Part shown: positions 8,421-17,400 of the stretch, piece by piece
Layout: every line of letters begins with the position of its first letter
Numbering within the stretch: the stretch's first letter is position 1
Assembly (NCBI GenBank): GCA_037176905.1
Contig: JBBBWG010011067.1
Span: forward strand, 1-21,112
Direction of reading: 5' to 3'
Length of the DNA stretch: 21,112 nucleotides
From: Azolla pinnata
Lineage: Eukaryota > Streptophyta > Polypodiopsida > Salviniales > Salviniaceae
Made by a program: the position numbers and the translations under genes
The notes under the pieces: model-generated
What the model saw: only the letters and a program-made list of their open reading frames with translations
Database searches by the model: none
Told to the model about the DNA's origin: nothing

Positions 8421-9610
8421 CTAAGCCTTGGCGTTGTGCGGTGCTGGAGCTTCCAAAATAGTTTTGACCTTGTCAGGATCTATCGCAATTCCCTCCTTGC
8501 TTACAATGTGGTCTAGTAGCATCCCATTGGTGACTGCAAAGGCAGACTCTGCCGGATTGAGGCTCAGTCGTGCGTCTCTACACTTCTTCAGGCATAGCTC
8601 GACGTGTTGCAAGTGCGCCTTACGTGTTCCGAAGACTACAAAGTCGTCTCGGAACACTTGCATAAATCCAGGGATATATTCTTCAAATATCTCTATGATA
8701 ATACGTTGGAAGGTAGTCGGGGCCGTCTTCAGTCCGAACATCATGACGACTACCACAAAGACGCCCCATTCCGTGACGAACGCGGTCTTTTGCTGATCCT
8801 CTTAGGCCATCCGAATCTGATTATATCCGATAAATCCGTCCAAAAACTGTACATCTCGTGCCCAACTACTGTGTCGAGTACCCCGTTAGTGAAAGGTAAA
8901 GGAAAAGAATCCGTGATGGTTGCTGCGTTGAGTTTTCGATAATCGACGCAAATCCTCAGCTTGCCCTTTTTCTTCGGCACGACCACGATCGGGCTTAACC
9001 ATGTCGCCCTTTTTACTGGCTTCATAAAGCCGACCCGAAGAAGCTTGTTAATCTCCTCTTTGACCTTCGCTGCGTAGTTTGGGTTCAGCCGATATCTCCG
9101 TTGTTGCACCGGAATTGCGTCCTTCGCCAGGTTTTCCTGTTTGACCTTCGTTGCGTAGTTCGGGTTTAGCCGATATCTTCGTTGTTGCACCGGAATTGCG
9201 TCCTTCGCCAAGTTTACCTTATGATGATAAAACTCTGGGTTAAGCCCTTTCATGTCCTCTTACGACCAGGCAAATACGTCCTTGTAGGTCCGTAGGACAC
9301 TAGCCAATTGCTTCTTGAATTCCGCGTCCAGCTCCTTTGCTATTAAACGTTGCGCGGTTCCGCTGCCGTTCCCAAATTCAACTCTTCGAGTTCGGTTGGC
9401 CGAACTCATTGGGACACCGCCAACTCTCGTTCTAGGGCTTCCCTGGCCCTGCCAAGTTCTACAACCGCCACATCATCAGAATATTGGTACGACTCCGCTT
9501 CTCTCACGATGTTGATCTCGTAGAGAGGCACCAGGGTGGGATTCTCCTGAAGGAAGGTGTCGGCTTCCTCCTCCGTTAGGCCCGGTAGCATGTTGACGCT
9601 TTCCGCGTAT
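8421..9610 (-). pseudogene. Element 2 pol linker and reverse transcriptase
   Basis: In transcription order there is a linker (9610-9406, NMLPGLTEEEAD onward), a decayed stretch with stops (9405-9254), then 9253-8750 with the pre-RT segment duplicated in frame (9059-9220), WLSPIVVVPKKKG, RICVDYRKLNAAT and the first catalytic region at MYSFWTD. A frameshift near 8830 moves RT to the frame at 8756-8421, with MMFGLKTAPTTFQ (motif B) and FRDDF (about 8643-8648; the catalytic Asp pair is intact, Leu to Arg before it). NPAESAFAVTNG and a stop at 8421 follow. RT would copy element RNA into DNA. Stops and the frameshift make it dead. Confidence 0.85.
9059..9220. repeat. 81-bp in-frame tandem duplication in Element 2 pol
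   Basis: 9059-9139 and 9140-9220 are near-identical direct repeats (about six differences by eye). Each encodes 27 residues on the minus strand, starting NLAKDAIPVQQRRYRLNPNY. The segment is the conserved link just before RT, so one copy is extra. The length is a multiple of three, so the frame is kept. Confidence 0.92.
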
Positions 9611-9710
9611 ACTGGAGCTGTGGCCGTATCCGGTGTACGACCCTTCGTCGTATGTATCCGGATTTTCCGTCCTCCCTGCCTCGACCCATTGTTGTGCTTG
9701 CGCGTGGACT

Positions 9711-11750
9711 CTATCCTATTCTGTCCTCTGTCCGAGCACGACTGCGCGTAGTCACCAACTGTACGACTGGCGTAATCAGGCTCACCGCCGGGCCTTTACT
9801 CGATGAAGCTTCCCCCTGGTTGGACCCGTGGCCAGGAGGGGGCTGTGGCCTATCCATTGCGAACTGTCGGGGTTGACAACAACGAAAGCAAAGTTGGTCC
9901 TTCCCCGATCTTCGTCGTTCCCACCGCCAATTCCCCTGTGGCCTGGGCGGACCGGCCCCTTGGCGCTGGTCGGTCTCTTCCTGTCGGAAGTGACTATTTT
10001 GGAACTGGGGCCGACCCCTGCGCTGGAACGGTCGTCCGCCGCGGTTGCCGTTGTAGAACCGGTTATGATCTCTTTGTCCCCGATTCTGGACTGGTACCGG
10101 TTGAACGGTCTGAACTATTGGTGCGTTCCTCCGGGCCAGCATGTTATACTCGCACGTTGCCATTGTGTGCGTCCATGCTTGGCACAAAGCGCAACGTTGT
10201 ATGCATTCCACGTTGGAATGACCGAACTGCAAGCACAACGTGCACTGTACCGCGTGCTGGCAGGCTTTCTCCTCTGCCTTCGGGGAAGGTGCGATTGCGC
10301 GAAATTGGGACAATCCAAGTCCGAGCTGCTGATGATCCAAATTCAGCACCCTATTTACGATCTCCGTGAGGGGTACTATGGAAGCATATATCAAGGCGAA
10401 GGAAGACTATAGCGGTTCTCGTAGTGCCTTCAGGAATTGTCGTTTCTGGATGTCTTCTGCTGGAGACGTGTCCAGCATGGCTTCGACGGCATGGAACCGT
10501 AACAAAAAGTCCGCTACGGACTCCCCTACTTGCTGTTAGAGCAAATAGTACTCCTTCAGCACTTCTGTCGGATCGATCTTTACTTGGAAAAGCTCCAGGA
10601 ACTTGCCCACAAGTTCCTAAAACGTCCCGAAAGTGCTGATGTCTTGCTGGGCGTACCAGCGCACAGCTTGTCCCTCCAAGGACAGCTGGAACTCCACGAT
10701 CATTGATTGCTCCTGTTCCGTTGGAGACAATCCTTGCGTCCCGTGATTCACGACCCATATGGACCGGAATTGCTTGACATACGCCGGCGCATCCAGGTGA
10801 TTGGAATATTTGCGGTAAGCGTACGACATGATATCGTCCGCGAATTTCCGACGCTGAATCGTGGGTTTGTTGGGAACACCCGTTCCTTCCAAAACAGCCG
10901 GTGATCTGCCAACGACGACTGCTGGGCTTTCTGCCAAAATTTCGAGTCCATCCGAAATTTCGAATCTTAAAGCGTCCAGGACGACCGAGGGTACGAGTCC
11001 GTCCGTAACCGTCTCGGTTGGGTACGACGAGGCCTCCTCAGCCGCACTCCATCCGGCACTTTCCGAGGGCGCGAGTCCGTCCGCGATCTCCTCGGTTAAG
11101 TACGACGAGGCCTCCTCAGTCGTACGATGTTCGGAACGTGCCGAGCGCAGAAGTCCGTCTCTGAACGCTTTGGCTGGGTACGACGAGGCCTCCTCAGTCG
11201 TACCTCGTTCGGAACTTGGGGATAGGCCTAGCCTTCGGGCTAGTTCTTTGTATCGGCGCCGGTCTTGCACTGTCCGACTACGATCAGCAAGCGGTATGGA
11301 TGCAGTCCGTCGCGTCCGCAGTGCACTCTCCGAAACAGTTGATTCCTCGTCTGGAGTAGTTGACTCGTCCTTCGAGTCGTTGTCTAGTCCCGAATACATG
11401 GTCCACCGACCCGTGAAATATCCTTCGTCATTGTCACTAACAATGTACGGCGCCCAGTCCGTAGCCTGTGCTTCGATCCTAGCATTGCCTTCCACCGATC
11501 CGCACAGTACGTTTGCCGCCGCGGCTTGGGCTCCGGCCAAAAACGTCGCGTCCTGGGAGATAAGGCTTGCGGCCCTCCGCAAGGCGTTCGTTCCAGCGAA
11601 CGTAACTTTGACCCTTCGAACATGAGATCGTTGTGACGCTTCAGCGAGGTCAGTGCGGTTCGCTGCACTGTTGGTTCGGGAAGCTAATGCTCGCGCCAAA
11701 GATCTTGTGATCCTCCTGGAGTCGGCGATCGGTTCATCCCTAGACGTCAT
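9711..11750 (-). pseudogene. Element 2 gag with three zinc knuckles
   Basis: One frame runs from the first ATG at 11750 (in WMTSRDEPI) to 9711, broken only by stops at 10617-10619, 10536-10538 and 10407-10409. The N-terminal third is Ser/Thr/Glu-rich with three 26-residue repeats (10995-11228). The capsid-like gag domain lies around 10870-10420 (YVKQFRSIW, QAVRWYAQQD, then VADFLLRFHAVEAM past the first stops). Two perfect CCHC knuckles follow at 10152-10244 (CTLCLQFGHSNVEC and CALCQAWTHTMATC), and a third, degenerate one lies at 9849-9890 (H to Gln, last C to Arg) after an Arg/Gly/Asn-rich stretch. Gag forms the particle and binds RNA. The frame is also open upstream of 11750 without an ATG. 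The start is 57 bp after the LTR end at 11808. Confidence 0.85.
10995..11228. repeat. Three 78-bp in-frame repeats in Element 2 gag
   Basis: Units at 10995-11072, 11073-11150 and 11151-11228. Each contains TACGACGAGGCCTCCTCAG at exactly 78-bp spacing (11023, 11101, 11179). On the minus strand each encodes 26 residues with EEASSY and DGL as the constant parts. Confidence 0.92.
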
Positions 11751-11783
11751 CCATTCGATATGTTTCGGCTTGAATTCCAATTC

Positions 11784-11801
11784 AAGTTGTCGTGGTCGCC
11801 A
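11784..11801 (-). other. Element 2 primer-binding-site candidate
   Basis: The minus strand reads TGGCGACCACGACAACTT from 11801, six bases after the proposed LTR end. TGGCGAC is a familiar start of gypsy primer sites, but the tRNA is not certain. Confidence 0.5.
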
Positions 11802-11863
11802 AAAGAGTGTTAGCCCTTCTAATGAAGAACTAAGACTTGGTCGTGGTTGAATACGAATGGTGG

Positions 11864-11895
11864 TATGATCGTACTACTACGCTAGTACGATCATA
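11864..11895. repeat. Perfect inverted repeat (hairpin) in Element 2 LTR
   Basis: TATGATCGTACT (11864-11875) and AGTACGATCATA (11884-11895) are exact reverse complements. One more A:T pair closes a 6-base loop. It lies near the 3' end of the LTR, in the transcribed leader. Confidence 0.85.
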
Positions 11896-12080
11896 GTAAA
11901 CTCCGACACTCCGCCAAACAGTACGATTAGTTCGACTCCGACTCTTCGTAGACTCCGACTCTTACTCAAATAACACACGGATGTATACTCAGAGACACAA
12001 GATACGCAAGGCTCCTCATATTACAAAATACTCTAGTCCCAGACTTTTCCGACCCCCTTAACAAGTAAGCCTCTCATGGC

Positions 12081-12088
12081 TTTATATA
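12081..12088 (-). promoter_or_regulatory. TATA box of Element 2 LTR
   Basis: The minus strand reads GTATATAAAGCC, a good TATA consensus within the proposed U3. Confidence 0.6.
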
Positions 12089-12245
12089 CATGCTTGGTAC
12101 CCTTTCGGATCCCCAAGTGACCCCTTAACATTACGTCGGTTCGAATCTCCATTCATACATTTCTCTGATTTTTCGACTAAGTATTATTACTACGAATATC
12201 CGTAATACTTGAATCTACGACTTACGTCGTATTTTCGTACTATTC

Positions 12246-12345
12246 TGACCAACACACTCACCAAGGCTGAACAAAGATATTGACGAAACATTGGGTTGTG
12301 TTTATATTGTGGCATTTGCACCCATCTAATTCGTTTCTACCCAAT
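12246..12345 (+). pseudogene. Element 3 gag C-terminus with CCHC remnant
   Basis: The frame reads a short basic stretch, a TGA, then IGLCLYCGICTHLIRFYP. This is a zinc knuckle C-x2-C-x4-H-x4-Y (12299-12340) with the last Cys replaced by Tyr. The frame differs from that of the protease downstream. The 115 bp between the Element 2 LTR and this fragment (12131-12245) hold nothing I recognise. Confidence 0.7.
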
Positions 12346-12414
12346 AAAAAATGACCGGTGACAATTCTTTACAAATAGACAACCCCAACAACCGGAAAAC
12401 AAAGGTGTCCAACT

Positions 12415-12846
12415 ATGGTAGGAGCCATGCATTTGGACAATTCGAATTCATGTTGCTCCTAAAGTTCCTCTATATCTGCAAATGATTTTTCCTTCCTAAT
12501 AAGCATCCATTTCAAGTCTAGGTCAATTGAGTCCTGACAGCTTCTTGATTTCGGGGAAACCATATGTGTTATGGATGAAATATTTTTCCATAAACACAAA
12601 TCTCCAGTTGTCTGATTGTCCAAGCCAATTCTAGTGGAAGTTATCGATAGGAATATGCTTTTCTCTGGCGTAGTTATAGAAACCACTTGCCCACTCCCCT
12701 TACAGCTCGGGTATCATCAGGAGGTCTTGACATTTTACATTAGCACTTTACCATGACACCCAATAATACTTGGTTTGTCCTGGCTGAAGGCACATAACCC
12801 AATTATCGATTAGTGCAACCACTCGATTACTTTTACAACTAATGTT
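12415..12846 (+). pseudogene. Element 3 aspartic protease
   Basis: In the same frame as RT, with in-frame stops. The active-site region reads QLLDFGETICVMDE, so the usual D-S/T-G is D-F-G. Near its end are PIILGLSWLKAHNPIID and a stop (Trp codon to TAG), the typical C-terminal signature of chromovirus protease. The enzyme would process Gag-Pol; the active-site change and several stops exclude function. Confidence 0.75.
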
Positions 12847-13700
12847 GTGGTAGCAGGATGGTTCGAATTAGTTTCTGGCGCTCAACGCTCCATTCGAGTA
12901 ATAACTAGCTCTAAAGAGGATGGTTATGTCCTAGTCTCAATGAAGGAAATCGTGCATACTACCGTAGAGTCGAGCATTCCAGATCCTATGCAGACAACTA
13001 TGAACTCAGTACCATCGAAGTATGAGGACTTTGGGGATGTGTTTCAGAAAAAGAATGCGGATCGCTTGCCCAAACATCGCCGCTCTGATTGTTTGATTGA
13101 TTTTCAAGGTGGTGTTAATCCCCCATTTCGCCAAATTTTTGCGTTGTCGGAACCAGAGCTCCAGGCACTTCAGACTTATCTTGATGAGAACCTTGAAAAG
13201 GGTTTTCTTTAATGTCCTTAAAAATCGCCAGCAGGAGCTCCAATGTTGTTCGTGAAGAAGAAAGATGGCTCTTTACACCTCTGTGTCGACTGTCGGGGTC
13301 TAAACAACATTACTATTTGCAACCGCTATCCATTACCTCTCATCCCAAAGCTACACGAATCTAAACTACACGAATCTTCTCTAAGATTGACCTTTGGGGA
13401 GCATACAATTTGGTGCAGATCAAACCTAGAGATAAATGGAAAACCGCCTTTCGAACACGTTATGGTCATTTCGAGTATAAGGTAATGCATTTTGGCCTAA
13501 TTCATGCTCCTGTAGTATTTCAACATATCATGAACGTCACCTATCGAGAATACCTTGATCACTTCGTTATGATCTATCTTTATGATATTTTGGTGTTCTC
13601 TTTGAATATTAAGGAGTACACTCACCATGTCAAGTCAATTCTCGCCAACCTTCGAGAACATGGACTCTATGCCAAAAGTAAAAAGTGAATTTGAGTGTAC
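12847..13700 (+). pseudogene. Element 3 reverse transcriptase
   Basis: The open stretch 12847-13212 holds the link to RT (KYEDFGDVF and PELQALQTYLDENLEKGF) and ends in TAA. Another stop follows before [20 protein letters not shown] (from 13246). A 15-bp near-duplication at about 13351-13380 (CTACACGAATCT twice) accompanies a frame change. The next frame (13410-13688) reads [20 protein letters not shown] and the catalytic motif YLYD where Y-x-D-D is expected, so the first Asp of the pair is Tyr. RT activity is lost. Confidence 0.85.
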
Positions 13701-14056
13701 TTTTTTGGAGTTCCTTGGGTATGTTATCTAAACACAAGGAATCACAACAGACACAGAGAAGGTTAAGACTATCCGAGAGTGGCCGTTCCAACTCGAGTAT
13801 GTCGAGAGGTGCAATCATTTCTCGATTTCGCCAATTTTTATTAGTGCTTCATCAAAGGATTTTCAGTGATTGTACAATCTCTCATTGCTCTTACTTGTAA
13901 GGATGTTGCATTCGAATGGACAATAATGACACAAACGGCATTTGACTTGTTGAAACAAGCCTTTACAATAGCACCGGTCCTTCTTCATCCAGACCCAACT
14001 ATCCCTTTATATGTCAAAACGGATGCTTCCGATTTCTCCATTGGGACAATCCTCCC
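13701..14056 (+). pseudogene. Element 3 RT thumb and RNase H start
   Basis: After RT the frame carries EFLGYVI, a stop, then TTDTEKVKTIREW. A frame change follows near 13810. The open stretch from 13866 reads SLIALTCKDVAFEW, APVLLHPDPTIPLYVKTDASDF and IGTIL, the conserved RNase H opening with the first Asp kept. Similarity ends abruptly near 14056. Confidence 0.82.
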
Positions 14057-14744
14057 CTACCTGATAAGGTTGGTGTGCTTTACCGGTGTCATAGTGTACA
14101 CGGTACACCCCCTTCAAAATAGTAAAAACATGAGTACAGATATCATATCGATAATTTAATATTATACATGCATAAGGTAAAACTTGAACCTTGTACCTCC
14201 ACGTTATTAATTTGACAATTTTACACTGTACTAATGTCTCATAACTAAGATTAGATATGAACATTTGATATGCATTCCATAAAACAAAAGCATGCATGCA
14301 CGCATAGCTTCTCTCAGCTATATAAACAGGGCTAATTGAAGCCCTAATCATCAACTCATGAACACTATATAATCTCATCATCTCATGAATTCAGAAATTA
14401 TCCACGGACTTGACTACAGGGACCCCAGCTATACCTCCCCCATACACTCGGCGCTCAAATGATCATAGACATGCAATGTTCGAACCCTTGACCTTAACAT
14501 TTGTGTTATATCATCTTATCCATCAAACTATTTAACTTATTTGATTATTATTCATAACTATATGCAAAAGGCACGATTGAACATTCCGGAGAAGTCATGC
14601 AGCTATGATAGGTGACACTACATGCAACCTCTCTGCTCCTGCATGTGGCCTCCCCTACCTCCAAGCCCATCCTATAGATTCAGGCCCATCACTCCTCTCA
14701 ACTCATTCTGGTTCAAACTGTCAGCATCGGAACAAAAAAAGAAT
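14057..14744. other. AT-rich unassigned spacer between Elements 3 and 4
   Basis: No coding frame I recognise lies here. It contains a clear TATA (14319-14327), two stretches resembling a Pol III B box (AACTTGAACCTTG near 14185 and GTTCGAACCC near 14479), and CATGCATGCACGCAT near 14291. It separates two truncated elements of opposite orientation and could be a captured genomic piece, part of an LTR, or a SINE remnant. Confidence 0.4.
14319..14327 (+). promoter_or_regulatory. TATA-like promoter element
   Basis: CTATATAAACAGGG is followed by an A/C-rich leader-like stretch (ATCATCAACTCATGAACAC near 14347). This resembles a plant Pol II core promoter, but no gene follows it. Confidence 0.35.
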
Positions 14745-15960
14745 AATAAATCCGAAATGGGCCTAATCGTTCATGATCCAATTTATCACAAGGGCAAGTT
14801 GTTCGCACATGTCAGCGCAACAGCCAAACAAGATCACCCTCTTGGAAGTTATGTGGCAATCGATGTCGGTCAGCTACTTTCTTGTGAGATGCTTGAAAAT
14901 GCTCCAAATGGGTCATCACCTCATCCAGGATATGGCGAAGGTGTGGTAGACGATCTTCAGCAGCTGGATTAGTGGAAATGGTAGGAAGCTCCGGAAAACT
15001 CCATCGAGGGTGATGACCCGAATATGCATAAAATCGAGTGACCTTAGTGGAAGAGTGAACTGAATTATTGTAAGAAAAGTGTGCAAAATGTAACCTAGTG
15101 GTCCAATCATCTTGTTGATAGCTAATAAAAAAACGAAGAAATTGTTCTAATGTTTTATTAGTATGCTTTGTTTGACCATCAGTTTGCGGATAATAACTGG
15201 AAAAAAGGGTGCAAGTGATCTTGAAGAGGGATAATAAGCGCCGCCAAAATTTGGAATTGTGGCGATCATTAATGATGTTATTTGGAAGTCCATTAAGCCA
15301 AAATACCTCTCGCATGACAAGATCAGTTGTCTGCTCACTAGTGATGGTATTTATACATGGTACAAAATGTGTCATTTCTGTAAAGCCATCCACCACTGTA
15401 AAGATAGAATAAAACCCTTGTGAAAGGGGAAAATCTGTGAGTAAATCAAACGAAATAGACTGCCAGGGTTTTGTTGGGATTGGTAATGGGTATAGCAATC
15501 CATAGGGATGATGACGAGGCATTTTTGTATGACAACATGTGTCACATGTATGCAGCAATCCATAGGGATGATGAAGAGGCATTTTTGTATGACAACATGT
15601 GTCACATGTATCCACATACACCTCAACAAAGCGATATAGCTTAGGCCACCAGAATGCTCGACGGATTAATGCCAAAGTTTTCCTAACCCCCAAATGCCCA
15701 ACCATAGAAATGTCATGGAAATGTTATAAGACCTGAAGACGAGAAGGCCCATCAAGGACATAGAGAAGACCCTTATAAAAGAGAATGTCATTCTGCCACG
15801 TGAAGTGATGGTAGTTGACATGAGAATGTTGCACCTTGGAACAAGAAGAATGAGTTGGATAAATATGATCCAAAACTTCTTGAGCAAAAGGATCCGTTTC
15901 AATATCTTGGCGAAGAGAATTGAGGAGACTAGAATCAAGTGGCATGTGGGAAACCTCCAC
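14745..15960 (-). pseudogene. Element 4 integrase
   Basis: The N-terminal zinc-binding part spans an open stretch (15960-15724) with a stop, then continues in a 297-codon open stretch (15705-14812). The His pair lies around the break near 15710 and CDTC follows, duplicated in frame. In the core, the first Asp is in SFDLLTDFP, the second in IINDRHN, but the catalytic Glu is Lys (DGQTKHTNK). About four residues after NDR appear deleted. The C-terminal domain reads GDLVWLLR, a stop at 14812-14814, then CDKLDHERLGPFRI. The long open frame is notable, yet the Glu to Lys change predicts no activity. Confidence 0.87.
15494..15613. repeat. 60-bp in-frame tandem duplication in integrase zinc-binding region
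   Basis: 15494-15553 and 15554-15613 repeat with one or two differences. Each minus-strand copy encodes 20 residues containing CDTCCHTKMP and HHPYGLL, so the C-x2-C of the zinc site is present twice. Confidence 0.92.
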
Positions 15961-16528
15961 TACTTGTAACTGGGCAGGATCTAAAAAAACCTGCTTTTGA
16001 TGATCAAATGTCGCCTCACCAGGACAAGGGGCAAGATATTTCCTTCGTGATAAAGCATTTGCCTTGCCTTGTATCGAACAAGGTCAATATATAATTTTAA
16101 ACTCAAAACAAGTGAGAAATTGTGCCCATCGATCTTGTCGTCGAGTTAAAACACAAGCATGTTGAAAGTACATCAGATTTTTATGGTCGTTGTAAACTAG
16201 TATTGGATGAAGAGAACCCTCTAGGAAATGTTACTATTGTTCAAAGGAGTCAACAATAGCTAGAAGTTCCTTATCATGAACTCCATAATTGATCTTAATG
16301 ACAGTAAATGTTACGTGAATGGAAGGCCACGGGATGAAAGTGTCCATCTTCTCCGTGTTCGGACAAAATACTTCCAATAGCAAAATCAAATGCATTCGCT
16401 TCTATAAGAAATTTCTTGAGGGGATCAATATGAGCCAATATAGGAGCGGATATAAATTTCTTCTTTAATTCCATAAAAGCCTTGGCTATACTAGCTATCC
16501 AAATAAAAGACTGATTCTTTAGGGTAAA
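15961..16528 (-). pseudogene. Element 4 RNase H
   Basis: It reads KAFMELKKKFISAPILAHIDP, then FLIEANAFDFAIGSIL (16400-16450), where the first catalytic Asp is Asn, then FHPVAFHSRN. A frame change and stops follow (about 16230-16330). The C-terminal signature resumes at WAQFLTCFEF and ends GKANALSRRKYLAPCPGE near 16030. The domain is inactive. Confidence 0.8.
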
Positions 16529-17400
16529 CTATGTAAGGGGCAAAATGACTGATGAATAATTTTCAATGAACTTGCGATAAAAGTTGGCAAATCCTAAGAA
16601 ACATTTGAAATCTCGAACAGAACCTGGAGTTTGCCAATCTAACATTGTTTGGACTTTAGCTGGATCCATAGAGTTTGCTTTTGATGAAACAACATAGGGC
16701 GAAAATTCTACTTGTTTGCAGTCAATACTGCATTTCTCCAGCTTAGCATAAAGGACATAATCATGCAGGTGTTGTAACATTTGCTGCACATGGGCATTAT
16801 GCTCTTCCTGTGTCTTGGAGAAGATGAGCAGGTCATCCAAGTAAATAATAAGAAAAATTTCTAGAAAATCTCGGAAGATGTCATTACCCATATGCTGAAA
16901 AGCTGCAGGTGCATTAGTAAGGCCAAACGGCATAACTGTGTATTCAAAGTGGCCATATCGAGTGCAAAAAGTTGTCTTCCATTCATCTCCGGACGAATCC
17001 GGACAAGATTATAAGTACCTCGAAGATCAATCTTAGTAAAAACTTGGCACCACTAATTCTTCCTAAAAGGCTAGAGATCAAAACTTGGCACCACTGATTT
17101 CTGATAGCGACCTTGTTTAATCCTCGATAACCCACCACCAAGCGAAGTGAGCCACCCTTCTTTTTTACAAAAAAAATAGGAACCCCAGTTGGAGATTTTG
17201 AATGTCGAATAAAACCGTTTGCTAAATTTTCTCAATGTATCTGCGAAGGACCTCCAGCTCAGCTAACGACAAATTATAGATCGGCCCCCATGGTGGCTCT
17301 TTGCCTAGTTGAAGATCAATGGGACGGTCATAGATGTGGTGTTGAGGGAGTATATATGCTTTCTCTTTATAGAAAACATCAATAAATTCTTTATACTTGA
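16529..17400 (-). pseudogene. Element 4 reverse transcriptase
   Basis: The N-terminal part (17400-17222) reads KYKEFIDVFYKEKAYILPQ and ends at a stop. Next comes [20 protein letters not shown] (from about 17180). A short direct repeat (17037-17099) disturbs the segment after [10 protein letters not shown] and a frame change follows. The 134-codon stretch 16933-16529 then holds MPFGLTNAPAAFQHM, the intact catalytic YLDD (IIYLDDLLIFS) and FLGFANFYRKFI. The catalytic core is kept but the chain cannot be made in one piece. Confidence 0.87.
17037..17099. repeat. Short direct repeat in Element 4 RT, 41-bp offset
   Basis: AAAACTTGGCACCACT occurs at about 17039 and 17080. On the minus strand the extra copy replaces the codons expected between RN and LISSLL. 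Confidence 0.8.

Larger units (their letters stand above)
1343..12130 (-). mobile_element. Element 2: Ty3/gypsy LTR retrotransposon, 3'-truncated, split by Element 1
   Basis: Order on the minus strand: 5' LTR (11808-12130), primer-site candidate, gag (9711-11750), pol linker and RT (8421-9610), start of RNase H (8221-8420), then Element 1 as an insertion, then the rest of RNase H (2252-2607) and integrase (1343-2251). The gag-RT-RH-IN order defines Ty3/gypsy. No recognisable protease remains. The integrase C-terminal domain, polypurine tract and 3' LTR are absent; the sequence instead abuts the copia-like LTR end at about 1331-1343. From 2607 to 1343 the coding frame is the same throughout, broken only by stop codons, whereas RT carries frameshifts. 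A pol of this type occurs in many non-seed plants, but I could not place it in a named clade. Confidence 0.85.
11808..12130 (-). repeat. Element 2 5' LTR, putative (323 bp)
   Basis: On the minus strand it begins TGTTAAGGGGTCAC (12130) and ends GGGCTAACA (11808), giving TGTTA/TAACA ends. It contains a TATA box 42 bp from the start, a 13-bp-stem hairpin, and 13-bp direct repeats GACTCCGACTCTT. No second LTR copy exists in the window, so the limits rest on these signals. A second CCCCTTAACA near 12055-12064 is an alternative start but would exclude the TATA box. Confidence 0.6.
12246..14056 (+). mobile_element. Element 3: chromovirus-like Ty3/gypsy remnant, both ends missing
   Basis: Plus-strand order is gag knuckle (12299-12340), protease (12415-12846), RT (12847-13700), RNase H start (13830-14056). 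It is related to but distinct from Element 4 in the opposite orientation; the RT and RNase H styles match sushi/Tcn1-type chromoviruses. The left end is lost between 12131 and 12246, next to Element 2's LTR, suggesting Element 2 inserted into or beside it. The right end stops inside RNase H at about 14056. No LTR is visible. Confidence 0.82.

Noticed and set aside
9803..10412. Two overlapping plus-strand open frames of 188-194 codons
   Set aside because: Antisense to the zinc-knuckle part of Element 2 gag, where the minus frame has perfect CCHC motifs.
10861..11625. 254-codon plus-strand open frame
   Set aside because: Antisense shadow of the Element 2 gag N-terminus; its apparent repeats are the reverse of the 78-bp gag repeats.
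12459..12686. 75-codon minus-strand open frame
   Set aside because: Antisense to the Element 3 protease, whose plus-strand frame shows the protease signatures.
14470..14500. tRNA gene near the GTTCGAACCC box
   Set aside because: No A box at the right distance and no cloverleaf could be drawn; it is at most a SINE-like remnant.
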